Source: Thiohalospira halophila DSM 15071
Lineage (GTDB): Bacteria > Pseudomonadota > Gammaproteobacteria > Thiohalospirales > Thiohalospiraceae
Assembly: GCF_900112605.1 (NCBI RefSeq)
Contig: NZ_FOMJ01000003.1
Span: forward strand, 62,001 to 126,000
Direction of reading: 5' to 3'
Length of the DNA: 64,000 bases
The position numbers were made by a program, and so were the translations under genes. The notes below the pieces were generated by a model that saw nothing but the letters and a program-made list of their open reading frames with translations, did no database searches and was not told the origin of the DNA. The stretch's first letter is position 1. Every line of letters starts with the position of its first letter. Positions 1 through 7,659 of the stretch are shown here, piece after piece.

Positions 1-512
1 AGGTCCTGGCCACCCTCCAGCGTCACCCGCGACCAGGAGAGCAGGGGCAGGAAGAAGTTCATCAGGGTCACGTCGGTCCCCGGGAAGGGGAAGATCATGA
101 AGTAGGCGGCGATGCCGACGATGGCGAGCACCACCAGCGACTTGAGGTTGCCGCCCCCCAGACGCACCAGGTTCTTGTTGGTGCAGCCGGAGGCCAGACT
201 CATGCCGACGCCGAACATGGCGCCGCCGATGATGTTCTCCAGCCAGATGAAGTTGGCGCCGCGGTAGGCGGGGAAGGTGGAATCGAGATCCACCAGGCCG
301 GTCCCCTCGATGACCAGGGCACCCACCAGGGCGACGGCGATGGCGAACATCCAGGACCGGAAACGGCCGGTGTCACCCATGTTCACCCAGTCGGAGACGG
401 CACCCATGGTGCAGAAGTTGGTCTTGTTGGCGACGGCACCCAGGACCAGGGCGGCGACGAAGGACGTCCCCACCAGGTACCACAGGGCCGTGGTATACGA
501 CTCGAAAAGCAT
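1..512 (-). CDS. YeeE/YedE family sulfur-compound transporter, 3' end cut by the window
   Basis: Inner-membrane protein of the YeeE/YedE (DUF395, TsuA-type) family, whose characterised members take up thiosulfate or related sulfur compounds. About 170 N-terminal residues are visible; the C-terminus lies beyond base 1. It begins MLFESYTTALWYLVG, and hydrophobic helices alternate with two family signatures, TNFCTMGAVSD and GCTNKNLVRLGGGN, whose cysteines are the likely substrate-contacting residues. The ATG at 512 is preceded by a GAGGAT ribosome-binding site. A good promoter at 620-648 leaves a leader of about 100 nt. A second YeeE/YedE half may follow outside the window, since these proteins often come as pairs. 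Family assignment is secure; the exact substrate is not. Confidence 0.88.
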   Translation of the reverse strand, partial: MLFESYTTALWYLVGTSFVAALVLGAVANKTNFCTMGAVSDWVNMGDTGRFRSWMFAIAVALVGALVIEGTGLVDLDSTFPAYRGANFIWLENIIGGAMFGVGMSLASGCTNKNLVRLGGGNLKSLVVLAIVGIAAYFMIFPFPGTDVTLMNFFLPLLSWSRVTLEGGQD

Positions 513-619
513 GTCGGGATCCTCGCTCTGGCTCCTCGTGAACGGCAGACGACGGTGGAGGGGGCTCTTTATCAGAATCTTGTAATACGAATCATTCCGC
601 CCCACCGAAACGCCCGGTT

Positions 620-648
620 ACTATAAACCACGCGTTACGGTCTGTCAT
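620..648 (-). promoter_or_regulatory. sigma-70 promoter of the YeeE/YedE gene
   Basis: On the minus strand, -35 ATGACA (648-643) and -10 TATAGT (625-620) are separated by 17 bp; each differs from consensus at one base. The start would be near 613, giving a leader of about 100 nt before the ATG at 512. The leader includes an AT-rich patch (about 570-598) that could hold a regulator site, but I see no clean palindrome there. Confidence 0.6.
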
Positions 649-676
649 GGCGGGGGATGCCGGGTCGGGGCGCCGG

Positions 677-1369
677 TCAGTCCTGGTAGGGAGTGGGGTC
701 GGGCACGCCGGCCTCGGCGAAGCCCGCCGCCCGCAGGCGGCAGGAGTCGCAGACGCCGCAGGCGCGGCCCGCCTCGTCGGGGTTGTAGCAGGAGGTGGTG
801 AGGGCGTAGTCGACGCCCCGGTCGTGGCCAGCGGCGATGATCTGCGCCTTGCTCATGTCCATCAACGGCGCGCGAATGCGTAGATAGCCCTCCCCTTCCA
901 CCGTCGCTCGCAGGGCGCGGTTGGCCATCTGCTCGAAGGCGGCGATGTACTCCGGGCGGCAGTCGGGGTAGCCGGAGTAGTCCACGGCGTTGGCGCCGAT
1001 GAAGATGTCCCACGCCCCCAGGACCTCGGCCCAGCCCAGGGCCATGGAGAGGAAGATGGTGTTGCGCGCCGGGACGTAGGTCACCGGGATCCCGGCGCCG
1101 GTCTCGGAGGGGATCTCGATGGCGCGGTCGGTGAGGGCCGAGCCGCCGATGGCGCCCAGATCGAGGTTCATGACCCGGTGTTCCGCCGCCCGGAGTTGCT
1201 CGGCCACGGCGGCGGAGGCGGCCAGCTCGCCGCGATGGCGCTGGCCGTAGTCGAAGGCCAGGGTATGGCAGTCGAAGCCCTCGGCCCGGGCCATGGCCAG
1301 GGTGGTGGCCGAATCCAGCCCGCCGGAGAGGAGGACCACGGCCCGCTGATCGGTTCCGCTCTGACTCAT
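677..1369 (-). CDS. queC: 7-cyano-7-deazaguanine synthase QueC
   Basis: Converts 7-carboxy-7-deazaguanine to preQ0 with ATP and ammonia in queuosine biosynthesis. The protein has 230 residues, usual for QueC. The PP-loop ATP motif SGGLDS is at residues 15-20, and the C-terminal zinc-binding cysteines are at about 194, 204, 207 and 210 (C-x9-C-x2-C-x2-C). The ATG at 1369 overlaps the queE stop by 4 bp (ATGA), which fixes the start; a longer in-frame opening exists but would run through queE. It is the last gene of the tol-pal-que run. Tgt and QueA, which use the downstream product, are encoded at 46.9-49.0 kb. Confidence 0.96.
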   Translation of the reverse strand: MSQSGTDQRAVVLLSGGLDSATTLAMARAEGFDCHTLAFDYGQRHRGELAASAAVAEQLRAAEHRVMNLDLGAIGGSALTDRAIEIPSETGAGIPVTYVPARNTIFLSMALGWAEVLGAWDIFIGANAVDYSGYPDCRPEYIAAFEQMANRALRATVEGEGYLRIRAPLMDMSKAQIIAAGHDRGVDYALTTSCYNPDEAGRACGVCDSCRLRAAGFAEAGVPDPTPYQD

Positions 1370-2028
1370 CGGCCCGCCTCGTCGCCCCAGAGGAGCTTGT
1401 GCAGCTGGACCTGGAAGCGGACCGGCAGGGCGTCGGTGACGATCCAGTCGGCCAGCTCCTGGGCCGCCAGCCCCTCGTGGACCGGGGAGAAGAGGACCTC
1501 GCAGCGCCGGTCCAGGCCGTGCTCGGCGACCACGTCCCGCGCCCACTCGTAGTCGGCGCGGTCGGCGAGGACGAACTTCACCTGGTCGGCGGGGCGCAGG
1601 TCCTCGAGGTTGGCCCAGCGATTCTGGTGCGCCTCGCCGGAACCCGGCGCCTTGAGGTCGATGACCCGCTCCACCCGGGGGTCGACCCCGGTGATGTCCA
1701 GGGCGCCGCTGGTCTCCAGGGAGACCCGGTGGCCGGCATCACAGAGCTCGCCGAGCAGCTCGAGGCAGCCGCGCTGGGCCAGGGGCTCGCCGCCGCTCAC
1801 GGTCACGTGCTCGACCCCGTGGCCGGCCACCTCCGCCAGGATCGCCTCCCGGGTCCACGCCTCGCCGCCGGTGAAGGCATAGGTGGTGTCGCACCAGCCG
1901 CAGCGCAGGGGGCATCCGGTGAGCCGCACGAACACCGTCGGCCAGCCCACCTGGCGCGCCTCACCCTGGAGGGAGCGGAAGATCTCGGTAATCCGGAGGG
2001 TCTCCATCCGGTCCGCCACTTCGCTCAC
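1366..2028 (-). CDS. queE: 7-carboxy-7-deazaguanine synthase QueE (radical SAM)
   Basis: Radical-SAM enzyme that rearranges 6-carboxytetrahydropterin to 7-carboxy-7-deazaguanine, the step before QueC. It has 220 residues. The [4Fe-4S]/SAM motif is CPLRCGWC with cysteines 39, 43 and 46 (C-x3-C-x2-C), followed by a TVSGGEPL glycine-rich SAM-contact segment. It overlaps cpoB upstream and queC downstream by 4 bp each (ATGA junctions), so the three are very likely translationally coupled. Placement directly after the Tol-Pal genes is common in gammaproteobacteria and implies no functional link to Tol. Confidence 0.96.
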   Translation of the reverse strand: MSEVADRMETLRITEIFRSLQGEARQVGWPTVFVRLTGCPLRCGWCDTTYAFTGGEAWTREAILAEVAGHGVEHVTVSGGEPLAQRGCLELLGELCDAGHRVSLETSGALDITGVDPRVERVIDLKAPGSGEAHQNRWANLEDLRPADQVKFVLADRADYEWARDVVAEHGLDRRCEVLFSPVHEGLAAQELADWIVTDALPVRFQVQLHKLLWGDEAGR

Positions 2029-2834
2029 TCGGCCGCATCTCCCCCGGAGCCGTCCGAGCCGGAATCGCCCTCACCGGACGACTCCTCGGCGGCGGCCTCT
2101 TCCTCGGCGCGCCGGATGGCCTGGAGCCGCTTCTGGGCCTGCTCCGCCTCGGTGGAGTCGGGGAACTCCGCCACGACCTCCTCCAGCGCCTTGCGGGCCG
2201 CCTCGGTATCCCCCGTCTCTTCCAGGCTGTAGCCGATCTTCAGCCGCGCCTCGGCCTTCCGGGAGCTCTCCGGGTGGCTTTCCAGGAGGTCGCGATAGGC
2301 CTCCACCGCCCCCTCGAAACGGCGCTGGGCGTAGAGCGCCTCGGCCACCCAGTAGCGGGCGGTGTGGGCGTACCGGCTCTCCGGATACTTCTCCAGGAAG
2401 TCGCGGAAGGCGCTCACCGCCTCCTCGTAGCGGAGTTCGCGCAGCAGGCCGAAGGCATTGCGGTAGGCCTCGTTCTCGCCCTCCGCCTGCGGCGGGGCCA
2501 GGTCACTGACGGCCTCGCCCCCCGGCGCCGGGCCGCTTCGCTCCACCGCCAGCAGTCGGCGGTCGAGGTCGTCGTAGAGGTCGCGGATCCGCTGGCGCTG
2601 CTGCTCGATGGTATGGCCCTGCTCCTGGACCCGGCCGCGCAGCTCCTGGACCTCCCGCTGGAGGCTGGTCATGCGCTCGCGCATCTCGCGCAGCGCCCGG
2701 CTGCCCACGATCCGCTCCAGACGCTCCACACGACTGTCGAGCGCCGGCTTGGAACCACCGGCGGGCTCTTCCTGCCCCATGGCCGGCGTCGCCGCCAGCG
2801 CGCCGACCAGCACCAGATAACCCGTTCTTTTCAT
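2025..2834 (-). CDS. cpoB: Cell division coordinator CpoB (YbgF)
   Basis: Periplasmic TPR protein that links Tol-Pal-driven outer-membrane constriction with septal peptidoglycan synthesis. The 269 residues comprise a signal peptide (about 1-20, MKRTGYLVLVGALAATPAMG), a charged coiled-coil trimerisation region (about 28-100), an acidic linker and C-terminal tetratricopeptide repeats (about 135-250). The ATG at 2834 is chosen because it starts the signal peptide and overlaps the pal stop by 4 bp; an upstream in-frame ATG at 2882 would put 16 non-signal residues in front. The C-terminal tail is very rich in Glu, Ser and Gly. Confidence 0.94.
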   Translation of the reverse strand: MKRTGYLVLVGALAATPAMGQEEPAGGSKPALDSRVERLERIVGSRALREMRERMTSLQREVQELRGRVQEQGHTIEQQRQRIRDLYDDLDRRLLAVERSGPAPGGEAVSDLAPPQAEGENEAYRNAFGLLRELRYEEAVSAFRDFLEKYPESRYAHTARYWVAEALYAQRRFEGAVEAYRDLLESHPESSRKAEARLKIGYSLEETGDTEAARKALEEVVAEFPDSTEAEQAQKRLQAIRRAEEEAAAEESSGEGDSGSDGSGGDAAE

Positions 2835-3424
2835 CGATCCACTCCGGAATACAGGATCTCCACGCGGCGGTTCTGCTGCCACGCCTGTTCGTCGCTGCCG
2901 TGGGCCGCGGGGCGCTCTTCACCGAAGCTCACCACCTCGATGCGATCGGCCGGCGCCCCTTCCAGCTCCAGGAAGTCGCGCACGGACTCGGCCCGGCGAC
3001 GGCCCAGGCCGAGATTGTACTCCCGGCTGCCCCGGGCGTCGGTATGGCCCTCGAGGATGATATCCGCCTCCTCGTGCTCGGCCATGAAGGCGGCGTGGGC
3101 GGCCAGGACCTCCTCGAACTCGGCCTGGATGGAATCGCTGTCGAACTCGAAGTAGATGGTCCGCTTGTGGAGCAGGCTGTCCTCCTCCTCCAGCGCCTCC
3201 TCGTACTCCTGGCCGGCGAAGCCGAAGCGCTGGGCCGCCGCCGAGGCCGCGACGCCCTCCTCGGTGGTGCCCTCGGCCTCCTCGCCCTCCCGGGCGGTCT
3301 CCTCGCGCTGTTCGCCATCGGCCCAGCGCCCGTCACCCTCCCCCTCGCCATCGGGGGTGGAGGCACAGCCCGCCGCCAGCAGGGCGGCGAGGAGGGTCAG
3401 GGACAGTTTCTGTTGGATCTTCAT
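2831..3424 (-). CDS. pal: Peptidoglycan-associated lipoprotein Pal
   Basis: Outer-membrane lipoprotein that binds peptidoglycan and TolB. In its 197 residues, a lipoprotein signal ends in the lipobox LAAGC with the acylated Cys at 20. A highly acidic, low-complexity linker spans about 25-80, longer than in E. coli Pal (173 aa in total). An OmpA-type domain follows (about 90-195), carrying the peptidoglycan-contact segment GHTDARGSREYN. It lies 16 bp after tolB and overlaps cpoB by 4 bp. The long acidic linker fits a halophilic periplasm, which is inference. Confidence 0.96.
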   Translation of the reverse strand: MKIQQKLSLTLLAALLAAGCASTPDGEGEGDGRWADGEQREETAREGEEAEGTTEEGVAASAAAQRFGFAGQEYEEALEEEDSLLHKRTIYFEFDSDSIQAEFEEVLAAHAAFMAEHEEADIILEGHTDARGSREYNLGLGRRRAESVRDFLELEGAPADRIEVVSFGEERPAAHGSDEQAWQQNRRVEILYSGVDR

Positions 3425-3440
3425 GAGACGTTCTCCGTGT

Positions 3441-4766
3441 TCAGTTGCTCGTCAGGGCATCAAAGGGGGACCAGGCCGGCTCGCGGACGTTGCCGATATC
3501 CATCCCCAGCCGCTGCCGGGCGCGGCCGTCGCTGGAGACCGACTCCAGGACGCCTCGACCCGCCCGCTCGGCGGCATAGAGGATCATGTCGCCGTTGGGG
3601 GCGAAGCTGGGAGATTCCCCCATGGTGGTCTCGGCGACCACTTCCAGCCCCCCGCGTTCGCGATCCAGGACGGCGATACGGAAGCCATTATTATTGCGGT
3701 GCACCAGGGCCACGTGGCGCCCGTCCGGGGCGACGTCGGCGCTGGCGTTGTAGTTGCCCTCGAAGGTGATGCGCTCCGGGTTCGAGACCGGCCGGGCGCG
3801 GTCGTCCAGCTCCACCTCGTAGAGCTGGGGCGAGCCGGCGCGATCGGAGGTGAAGATGAGGCCCTCACCGCTGGGAAGCCAGGCCGGCTCGGTGTCGATG
3901 GCCCAGTGGCGGGTGACGCGCACCGGGTCGCCCCCGCGCTCCAGGTCGGTGATGTAGATATCGGTATTATCGCCGTCCTGGCGGGTCCAGGCCAGGTATC
4001 GCCCGTCCGGGGAGAAGGCCGGGGCGCTGCGCGACTCCGAGGCCGGGCCGATGCGTTCCCGGCTGCCGCTGGTCACCGTCTGGACCCAGAGACCCGGCCG
4101 ACCACCCTCGAAGGAGACGTAGGCGACCCGGCGGCCATCCGGCGACCAGGCCGGCGACATCAGCGGCTGGCCGGAATCGAGGATGATCTGTTCGTTGCGG
4201 CCGTCGGCATCCGCCACCGCCAGGATGTAGCGCGGCTCGTCCCCTGTCTCCCGCTCGGTGCGGACGTAGGCCATGCTGGTGCTGAAGGCGCCACGCCGGT
4301 CCAGAACCGCCTCGTAGACCCGGTCCGCCAGGCGATGCCCCAGGCGGCGCAGGCCGCTCTGGGGGGCCTGGAAGCGGTAGCCGAAGACCTGCTCCTCGCG
4401 GTAGGGGTCCATGAGCTGGGTCCGGATGACGAGGCCGTCGGCGCCCCGGTCCACCTGCCCGACGAGGACGTGATCCTGGCCGGCCTGCCGCCACTGGTCC
4501 ATGTCCATCTCGCCGCCCCGCTCGGGCCGCGCCGGGAGCTCCTCCCGGGCCATGGGCGAGAAGCGGCCGCTACGGGCGAGATCCGTGGCGACCACCTGGG
4601 CGATATCGGTGTTGGGCCGCACATCGTCCGGGTGGCCGAAGGAGACGACGGCGACGGGCCGCGCCCCGGAGACCCCCTCGGTGATCTCGATGGTGAGCAC
4701 GGCTCCGGCCGCCGCCGGCCACAGGGCCAGGGCGAGGAGCAGGGCGGAGAAGTGGCGCATGGTCAT
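3441..4766 (-). CDS. tolB: Tol-Pal system translocation protein TolB
   Basis: Periplasmic beta-propeller protein that shuttles between Pal and TolA. The 441 residues carry a signal peptide (about 1-22), an N-terminal alpha/beta domain and a WD40-like propeller with repeated blade motifs such as SPAWSPDGRRVAYVSFE and PAFSPDGRYLAWT. The annotated ATG at 4766 shares its A with the tolA stop (TAATG); an alternative ATG two codons in would also give a complete signal peptide. The length matches the family. Confidence 0.96.
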   Translation of the reverse strand: MTMRHFSALLLALALWPAAAGAVLTIEITEGVSGARPVAVVSFGHPDDVRPNTDIAQVVATDLARSGRFSPMAREELPARPERGGEMDMDQWRQAGQDHVLVGQVDRGADGLVIRTQLMDPYREEQVFGYRFQAPQSGLRRLGHRLADRVYEAVLDRRGAFSTSMAYVRTERETGDEPRYILAVADADGRNEQIILDSGQPLMSPAWSPDGRRVAYVSFEGGRPGLWVQTVTSGSRERIGPASESRSAPAFSPDGRYLAWTRQDGDNTDIYITDLERGGDPVRVTRHWAIDTEPAWLPSGEGLIFTSDRAGSPQLYEVELDDRARPVSNPERITFEGNYNASADVAPDGRHVALVHRNNNGFRIAVLDRERGGLEVVAETTMGESPSFAPNGDMILYAAERAGRGVLESVSSDGRARQRLGMDIGNVREPAWSPFDALTSN

Positions 4767-5767
4767 TACATGTCCCTCGGTGAGAACTTCATGTTGAATT
4801 CGCGAAAGCTGCTCTCGAACAGTCGATCGTCATCCGGCACCGGCAGCGGCGAGGCGCGCAGCACCGCCCGCTCCAGGGAGCTGTCGAAACTGGGGTTGCC
4901 GGAGGACTCCAGCACCCGGACCGAGAGAACCCGCCCCTCGCGGTTCAGGCGGACCCGGGCTACCGCCGAGAGGCGACCGGCCCCCTCCGGGGGGCGCCAG
5001 CTGCGCGTCACCTTCGCCTCGATACGGGCGATCAGGCGGTTTCGCTCCCGCTCCATCCGGGCCTGGCGCTGTTGCTCCAGGCGGCGCTGTTCGGCCTCCA
5101 GCTCGGCCTGACGCCGTTCCTCCTCGGCCTGCCGCCGGGCCTCTTCGGCCTTGCGGCGCTCCTCTTCCTCGGCCTTGCGCTCCTGCTCGGCCCGGCGCTC
5201 CGCCTCCCGGCGGGCCTCCTCCTCGGCCTGGCGTTCCCGTTCGGCCTGGCGTTCGGCCTTCCGGCGCGCCTCTTCCTCGGCCTTGCGCTGCTGCTCGGCC
5301 TGGCGCTCGGCCTCGCGTCTGGCCTCTTCCTCGGCCTCCCGGCGGGCCTGCTCCTCGGCCCGGCGTCGCGCCTCTTCTTCCGCCTTCCGCTGGGCCTCGC
5401 GTTCCGCCTCCCGGCGGGCGGCCTCCTCGGCCTTGCGACGCGCCTCCTCTTCCGCGCGGCGCTGCTCCTCGGCCTTGCGCTGCTCTTCGGCGCGACGGCG
5501 GGCCTCGGCTTCGGCCTTCTCCCGGGCCCGCCGTTCGGCCTCCCGGCGTTCTGCCTCTCGACGCTCGGCCTCCCGTTGCGCCTGCTCCTGCCGGCGCCGC
5601 TCGGCCACCGGGTCCTGCTCCAGCGCCCGGGCCTGGATGACCTCTCTTCCGCTCTCCTCGACCTCCGGCTCCGGCCACGGGAGCTCGGTGAGCAGGAGGG
5701 CGAGCACCCCCAGGTGCAGCCCCAGGGAGACGAGAAAGGGCCAGCGCCCCCGGTTATTCCCGCTCAT
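4766..5767 (-). CDS. tolA: Tol-Pal system protein TolA
   Basis: Inner-membrane protein that transmits energy from TolQR across the periplasm to TolB and Pal. Its 333 residues hold a short cytoplasmic start, one membrane helix (about 9-27), a very long Ala/Glu/Arg/Lys helical domain (about 45-235) built from repeated AEEEARR-like units, and a C-terminal TonB-like domain (about 240-333) containing SVRVLESSGNPSFDSS. The helical repeat makes the DNA at about 5085-5600 internally repetitive. It overlaps tolR by 14 bp and tolB by 1 bp. Confidence 0.95.
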   Translation of the reverse strand: MSGNNRGRWPFLVSLGLHLGVLALLLTELPWPEPEVEESGREVIQARALEQDPVAERRRQEQAQREAERREAERREAERRAREKAEAEARRRAEEQRKAEEQRRAEEEARRKAEEAARREAEREAQRKAEEEARRRAEEQARREAEEEARREAERQAEQQRKAEEEARRKAERQAERERQAEEEARREAERRAEQERKAEEEERRKAEEARRQAEEERRQAELEAEQRRLEQQRQARMERERNRLIARIEAKVTRSWRPPEGAGRLSAVARVRLNREGRVLSVRVLESSGNPSFDSSLERAVLRASPLPVPDDDRLFESSFREFNMKFSPRDM

Positions 5768-6188
5768 CGCCGCCGGGCTCCCGGGTCACCAGCCCCACGG
5801 AATCGGCACCGGCCTCCTGGAGCAGCGTCATGGCGCGGACCACGGCGCCGTACTCGGTGGCCCGATCGCCGCGCACCATCACGGCACTCTGCGGCGTCTC
5901 CTCGAGCCGGGCGACGGCTCGCTGTACCAGCTCGTCCTCTTCCAGCGGGGCGCCCTCGGCGCCGTCCTCGTCCAGGTAGAGCCGGCCCTGGCTGTCCACG
6001 GTCACCACCAGCGGCCGGGCATCGGAGTCCTCGATGGGCTCGGCCGTCTGTTGCGGCAGCTCCACCTGAACCCCCTGATTGAGCATGGGTGCGGTGATCA
6101 TGAAGATGATCAGCAGCACCAGCATCACGTCGATGTAGGGGACGACGTTGATCTCGGCGATGGGGCGGCGCTTGCTCCGGCGAGCCAT
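5754..6188 (-). CDS. tolR: Tol-Pal system protein TolR (ExbD family)
   Basis: Part of the TolQ-TolR proton-driven motor of the inner membrane. The 144-residue protein has a basic cytoplasmic N-terminus, one membrane helix (about 19-38) with the proton-channel aspartate D20 in PYIDVMLVLL, and a periplasmic ExbD/TolR domain. It starts 4 bp after tolQ and overlaps tolA by 14 bp, so expression is probably coupled. Confidence 0.96.
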   Translation of the reverse strand: MARRSKRRPIAEINVVPYIDVMLVLLIIFMITAPMLNQGVQVELPQQTAEPIEDSDARPLVVTVDSQGRLYLDEDGAEGAPLEEDELVQRAVARLEETPQSAVMVRGDRATEYGAVVRAMTLLQEAGADSVGLVTREPGGDERE

Positions 6189-6192
6189 GGGT

Positions 6193-6846
6193 TCAGCGAC
6201 CCGCGTGGCGCAGCAGCAGGGTCCCGAACTCCTCGATGAAGTTGTCGTAGCGCTCGGCGAGGCGCTCGGCCTGCTGCGAGAACCGATTGTAGGCGATCAC
6301 CGCCGGAATGGCGGCGAACAGGCCCATGGCGGTGGCGAACAACGCCTCGGCGATACCCGGCGCCACCCGCGCCAGGGTCGCCTGCTGGACATCGCCCAGG
6401 GCCGTGAAGCTGTTCATGATCCCCCAGACGGTGCCGAAGAGGCCGACATAGGGGCTCACCGAGCCGATGGTGGCCAGCCAGCCCAGGCGGTGCTCCAGGC
6501 CGTCCACCTCACGATTGAGGACCACCCGCATGGCGCGCTGGACGGTGTCCAGCACCGGCGCGCCGCGGGGCAGGCGGCTGAATTCGTTGTAGCCCGCCTC
6601 GAAGATGGCGGCCTGGCCCCGGCTCTCGCCGTCGCGCACCTCGCGATGGATCTCGGCCAGCTCCCGGCCGGACCAGAAGCGCCCCTCGAAGGCCTCCGCC
6701 TCGGCGCGCACCCGGCGGAAGAGCTGCCAGTGCTGGAGGATGAGCATCCACGAGGCCACCGAGGCCGAGAGCAGGATGAGCATCACCAGCTGGACGAGGA
6801 GGCTGGCCTCACCGACGAGGTGGGCCAGGGAGAGTTCGCCGTTCAT
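6193..6846 (-). CDS. tolQ: Tol-Pal system protein TolQ (MotA/TolQ/ExbB family)
   Basis: Proton-channel subunit of the Tol motor. The 217 residues contain three membrane helices (about 15-37, 125-150 and 160-185) around the large cytoplasmic loop typical of the family; the MotA/TolQ/ExbB core includes SVSPYVGLFGTVWGIM. The ATG at 6846 overlaps the ybgC stop by 4 bp. Confidence 0.96.
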   Translation of the reverse strand: MNGELSLAHLVGEASLLVQLVMLILLSASVASWMLILQHWQLFRRVRAEAEAFEGRFWSGRELAEIHREVRDGESRGQAAIFEAGYNEFSRLPRGAPVLDTVQRAMRVVLNREVDGLEHRLGWLATIGSVSPYVGLFGTVWGIMNSFTALGDVQQATLARVAPGIAEALFATAMGLFAAIPAVIAYNRFSQQAERLAERYDNFIEEFGTLLLRHAGR

Positions 6847-7271
6847 GTCGCCTCCGCCGCGTTCCGGATCACCTCGGGTATGGCACAGGGACGGAACCGC
6901 TCGCCGTCGATGCAGGCCACGCGCACACGCCCCCGGCAGAGGACCTCTCCCGCTGCCGAGCGGATCTCCTGCAGGAAGTCGATACGTGCGCGGGCCAGGT
7001 TGTCGATGGTCGCGGTCACCGTCAGTTCGTCGTCAAAGCGGGCCGGCTTCAGGAAGTCCAGCTCCATGGAGCGCACGGCGAAGAGAACCCCGACCTCCGC
7101 GGCCAGCTCCCGCTGGCCGAAACCCAGCGAGCGCAGCCACTCGGTCCGGGCGCGCTCCATGAAGGCGAGGTAATTGGCGTGATAGACCACGCCGCCGGCG
7201 TCGGTGTCCTCGTAGTAGACCCGCACCGGCCAAGAAAATTCCGTCAAGTCCGCTCTCCACAATACAGGCAT
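6843..7271 (-). CDS. ybgC: Tol-Pal associated acyl-CoA thioesterase YbgC
   Basis: Hotdog-fold thioesterase encoded first in the tol-pal operon. The catalytic segment YYEDTDAGGVVYHANY carries the family Asp. As annotated it has 142 residues from the ATG at 7271. A TTG at 7247 (LTEFSWPVRV...) looks like the better start: it has a GGAG Shine-Dalgarno six bases upstream, aligns with the short N-terminus of E. coli YbgC, and leaves about 20 nt of leader from the candidate promoter at 7275-7303, whereas the ATG has no ribosome-binding site. The function is certain; the start is not. Confidence 0.93.
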   Translation of the reverse strand: MPVLWRADLTEFSWPVRVYYEDTDAGGVVYHANYLAFMERARTEWLRSLGFGQRELAAEVGVLFAVRSMELDFLKPARFDDELTVTATIDNLARARIDFLQEIRSAAGEVLCRGRVRVACIDGERFRPCAIPEVIRNAAEAT

Positions 7272-7274
7272 CGC

Positions 7275-7303
7275 ACTCTAGGCAAGCGGCTGCCGGCACG
7301 CAA
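7275..7303 (-). promoter_or_regulatory. candidate promoter of the ybgC-tol-pal operon
   Basis: Minus-strand -35 TTGCGT (7303-7298) and -10 TAGAGT (7280-7275) with a 17-bp spacer. Transcription would start near 7268. The site lies just past the terminator at 7344-7372, so the tol operon needs a promoter here. The match to consensus is moderate. Confidence 0.4.
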
Positions 7304-7343
7304 GCCGCCGCGGATCCCGCCGCGCCGGCTGAAATTCACGGGC

Positions 7344-7372
7344 AAAAAAAGAGCGGCCGGCGAACCGGCCGC
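7344..7372 (-). terminator. Rho-independent terminator of the predicted small RNA and the glr operon
   Basis: On the minus strand an 8-bp perfect stem (GCGGCCGG/CCGGCCGC) with a UUCG tetraloop is followed by UCU and a run of seven U. This is one of the strongest intrinsic terminators in the window. It lies about 290 bp after the glrR stop codon. Confidence 0.92.
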
Positions 7373-7461
7373 CAATCACCGGAGGGCGTCACCGCATCCC
7401 CATCGTCACGGCGGATACGGCTGCCCACGCTTGGCTCCCGTCGACCCGTCCCCGGGTCGCG
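7344..7461 (-). ncRNA. predicted sigma-54-dependent small RNA, GlmY-like in control and architecture
   Basis: A sigma-54 promoter at 7472-7487 predicts a start near 7461, and an intrinsic terminator ends transcription at about 7344, giving a ~118-nt RNA with no plausible reading frame. Three stem-loops can be drawn. SL1 (7443-7458) is GACCCG/CGGGUC with loop GGGA. SL2 (7384-7426) pairs GGGC with GCCC, then after an asymmetric AG/UGAC internal loop pairs CCGUAUCC with GGAUGCGG. SL3 is the terminator. Two GlrR-type boxes and an IHF-like site lie upstream, and glrR itself is the preceding gene. Enterobacterial GlmY is likewise a sigma-54/GlrR/IHF-controlled RNA. I see no primary-sequence proof of homology to GlmY, so function in GlmS control is inference. 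Confidence 0.7.
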
Positions 7462-7471
7462 CCACTGTGGT

Positions 7472-7487
7472 TGCAGCTCCCGTGCCA
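7472..7487 (-). promoter_or_regulatory. sigma-54 (RpoN) promoter
   Basis: The minus-strand sequence TGGCACGGGAGCTGCA matches the -24/-12 consensus TGGCACG-N4-TTGCA at all but one position. The GG and GC dinucleotides have the required spacing (G of -24 at 7485, C of -12 at 7473). The predicted start is near 7461. Confidence 0.8.
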
Positions 7488-7504
7488 ACTTTCGGGAAAC
7501 CGCC

Positions 7505-7517
7505 GATCAGGGAGTTA
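7505..7517 (+). promoter_or_regulatory. candidate IHF site between the GlrR boxes and the sigma-54 promoter
   Basis: GATCAGGGAGTTA fits the IHF core WATCAA-N4-TTR with two mismatches. It is centred about 50 bp upstream of the predicted start, where a DNA bend would bring upstream-bound GlrR to the sigma-54 holoenzyme. Confidence 0.45.
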
Positions 7518-7549
7518 CGCGGCACTCCAGCCCTCTTCCCGGATACCGC

Positions 7550-7567
7550 TGTCGCACCGCGACGACA
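7550..7567. promoter_or_regulatory. GlrR-type activator box (perfect TGTC-N10-GACA)
   Basis: The plus strand reads TGTC, ten bases, GACA, the exact recognition pattern reported for enterobacterial GlrR. It is centred about 97 bp upstream of the predicted RNA start, a usual distance for a sigma-54 activator. glrR ends 93 bp away. Confidence 0.7.
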
Positions 7568-7615
7568 GGCAACGGCATCCGGGTCGCCATCGCACCGCGT
7601 GCCGCGCCTGTCCGG

Positions 7616-7633
7616 CGTCGCTCCGCGGCGACA
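7616..7633. promoter_or_regulatory. second GlrR-type box (one mismatch)
   Basis: The plus strand reads CGTC-N10-GACA, one base from the TGTC-N10-GACA pattern. It is centred 66 bp (about six helical turns) upstream of the perfect box, so both could be bound on the same face of the DNA. Confidence 0.5.
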
Positions 7634-7659
7634 GCCCCCTCCGGGAGGGCGACACCCGC

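Noticed and set aside
5072-6082. Plus-strand Leu/Gly-rich frame opposite tolA and tolR that looks like a membrane protein
   Set aside because: The apparent hydrophobicity comes from reading the antisense of the Ala/Glu/Arg repeat of tolA; the motif repeats exactly with the tolA units.
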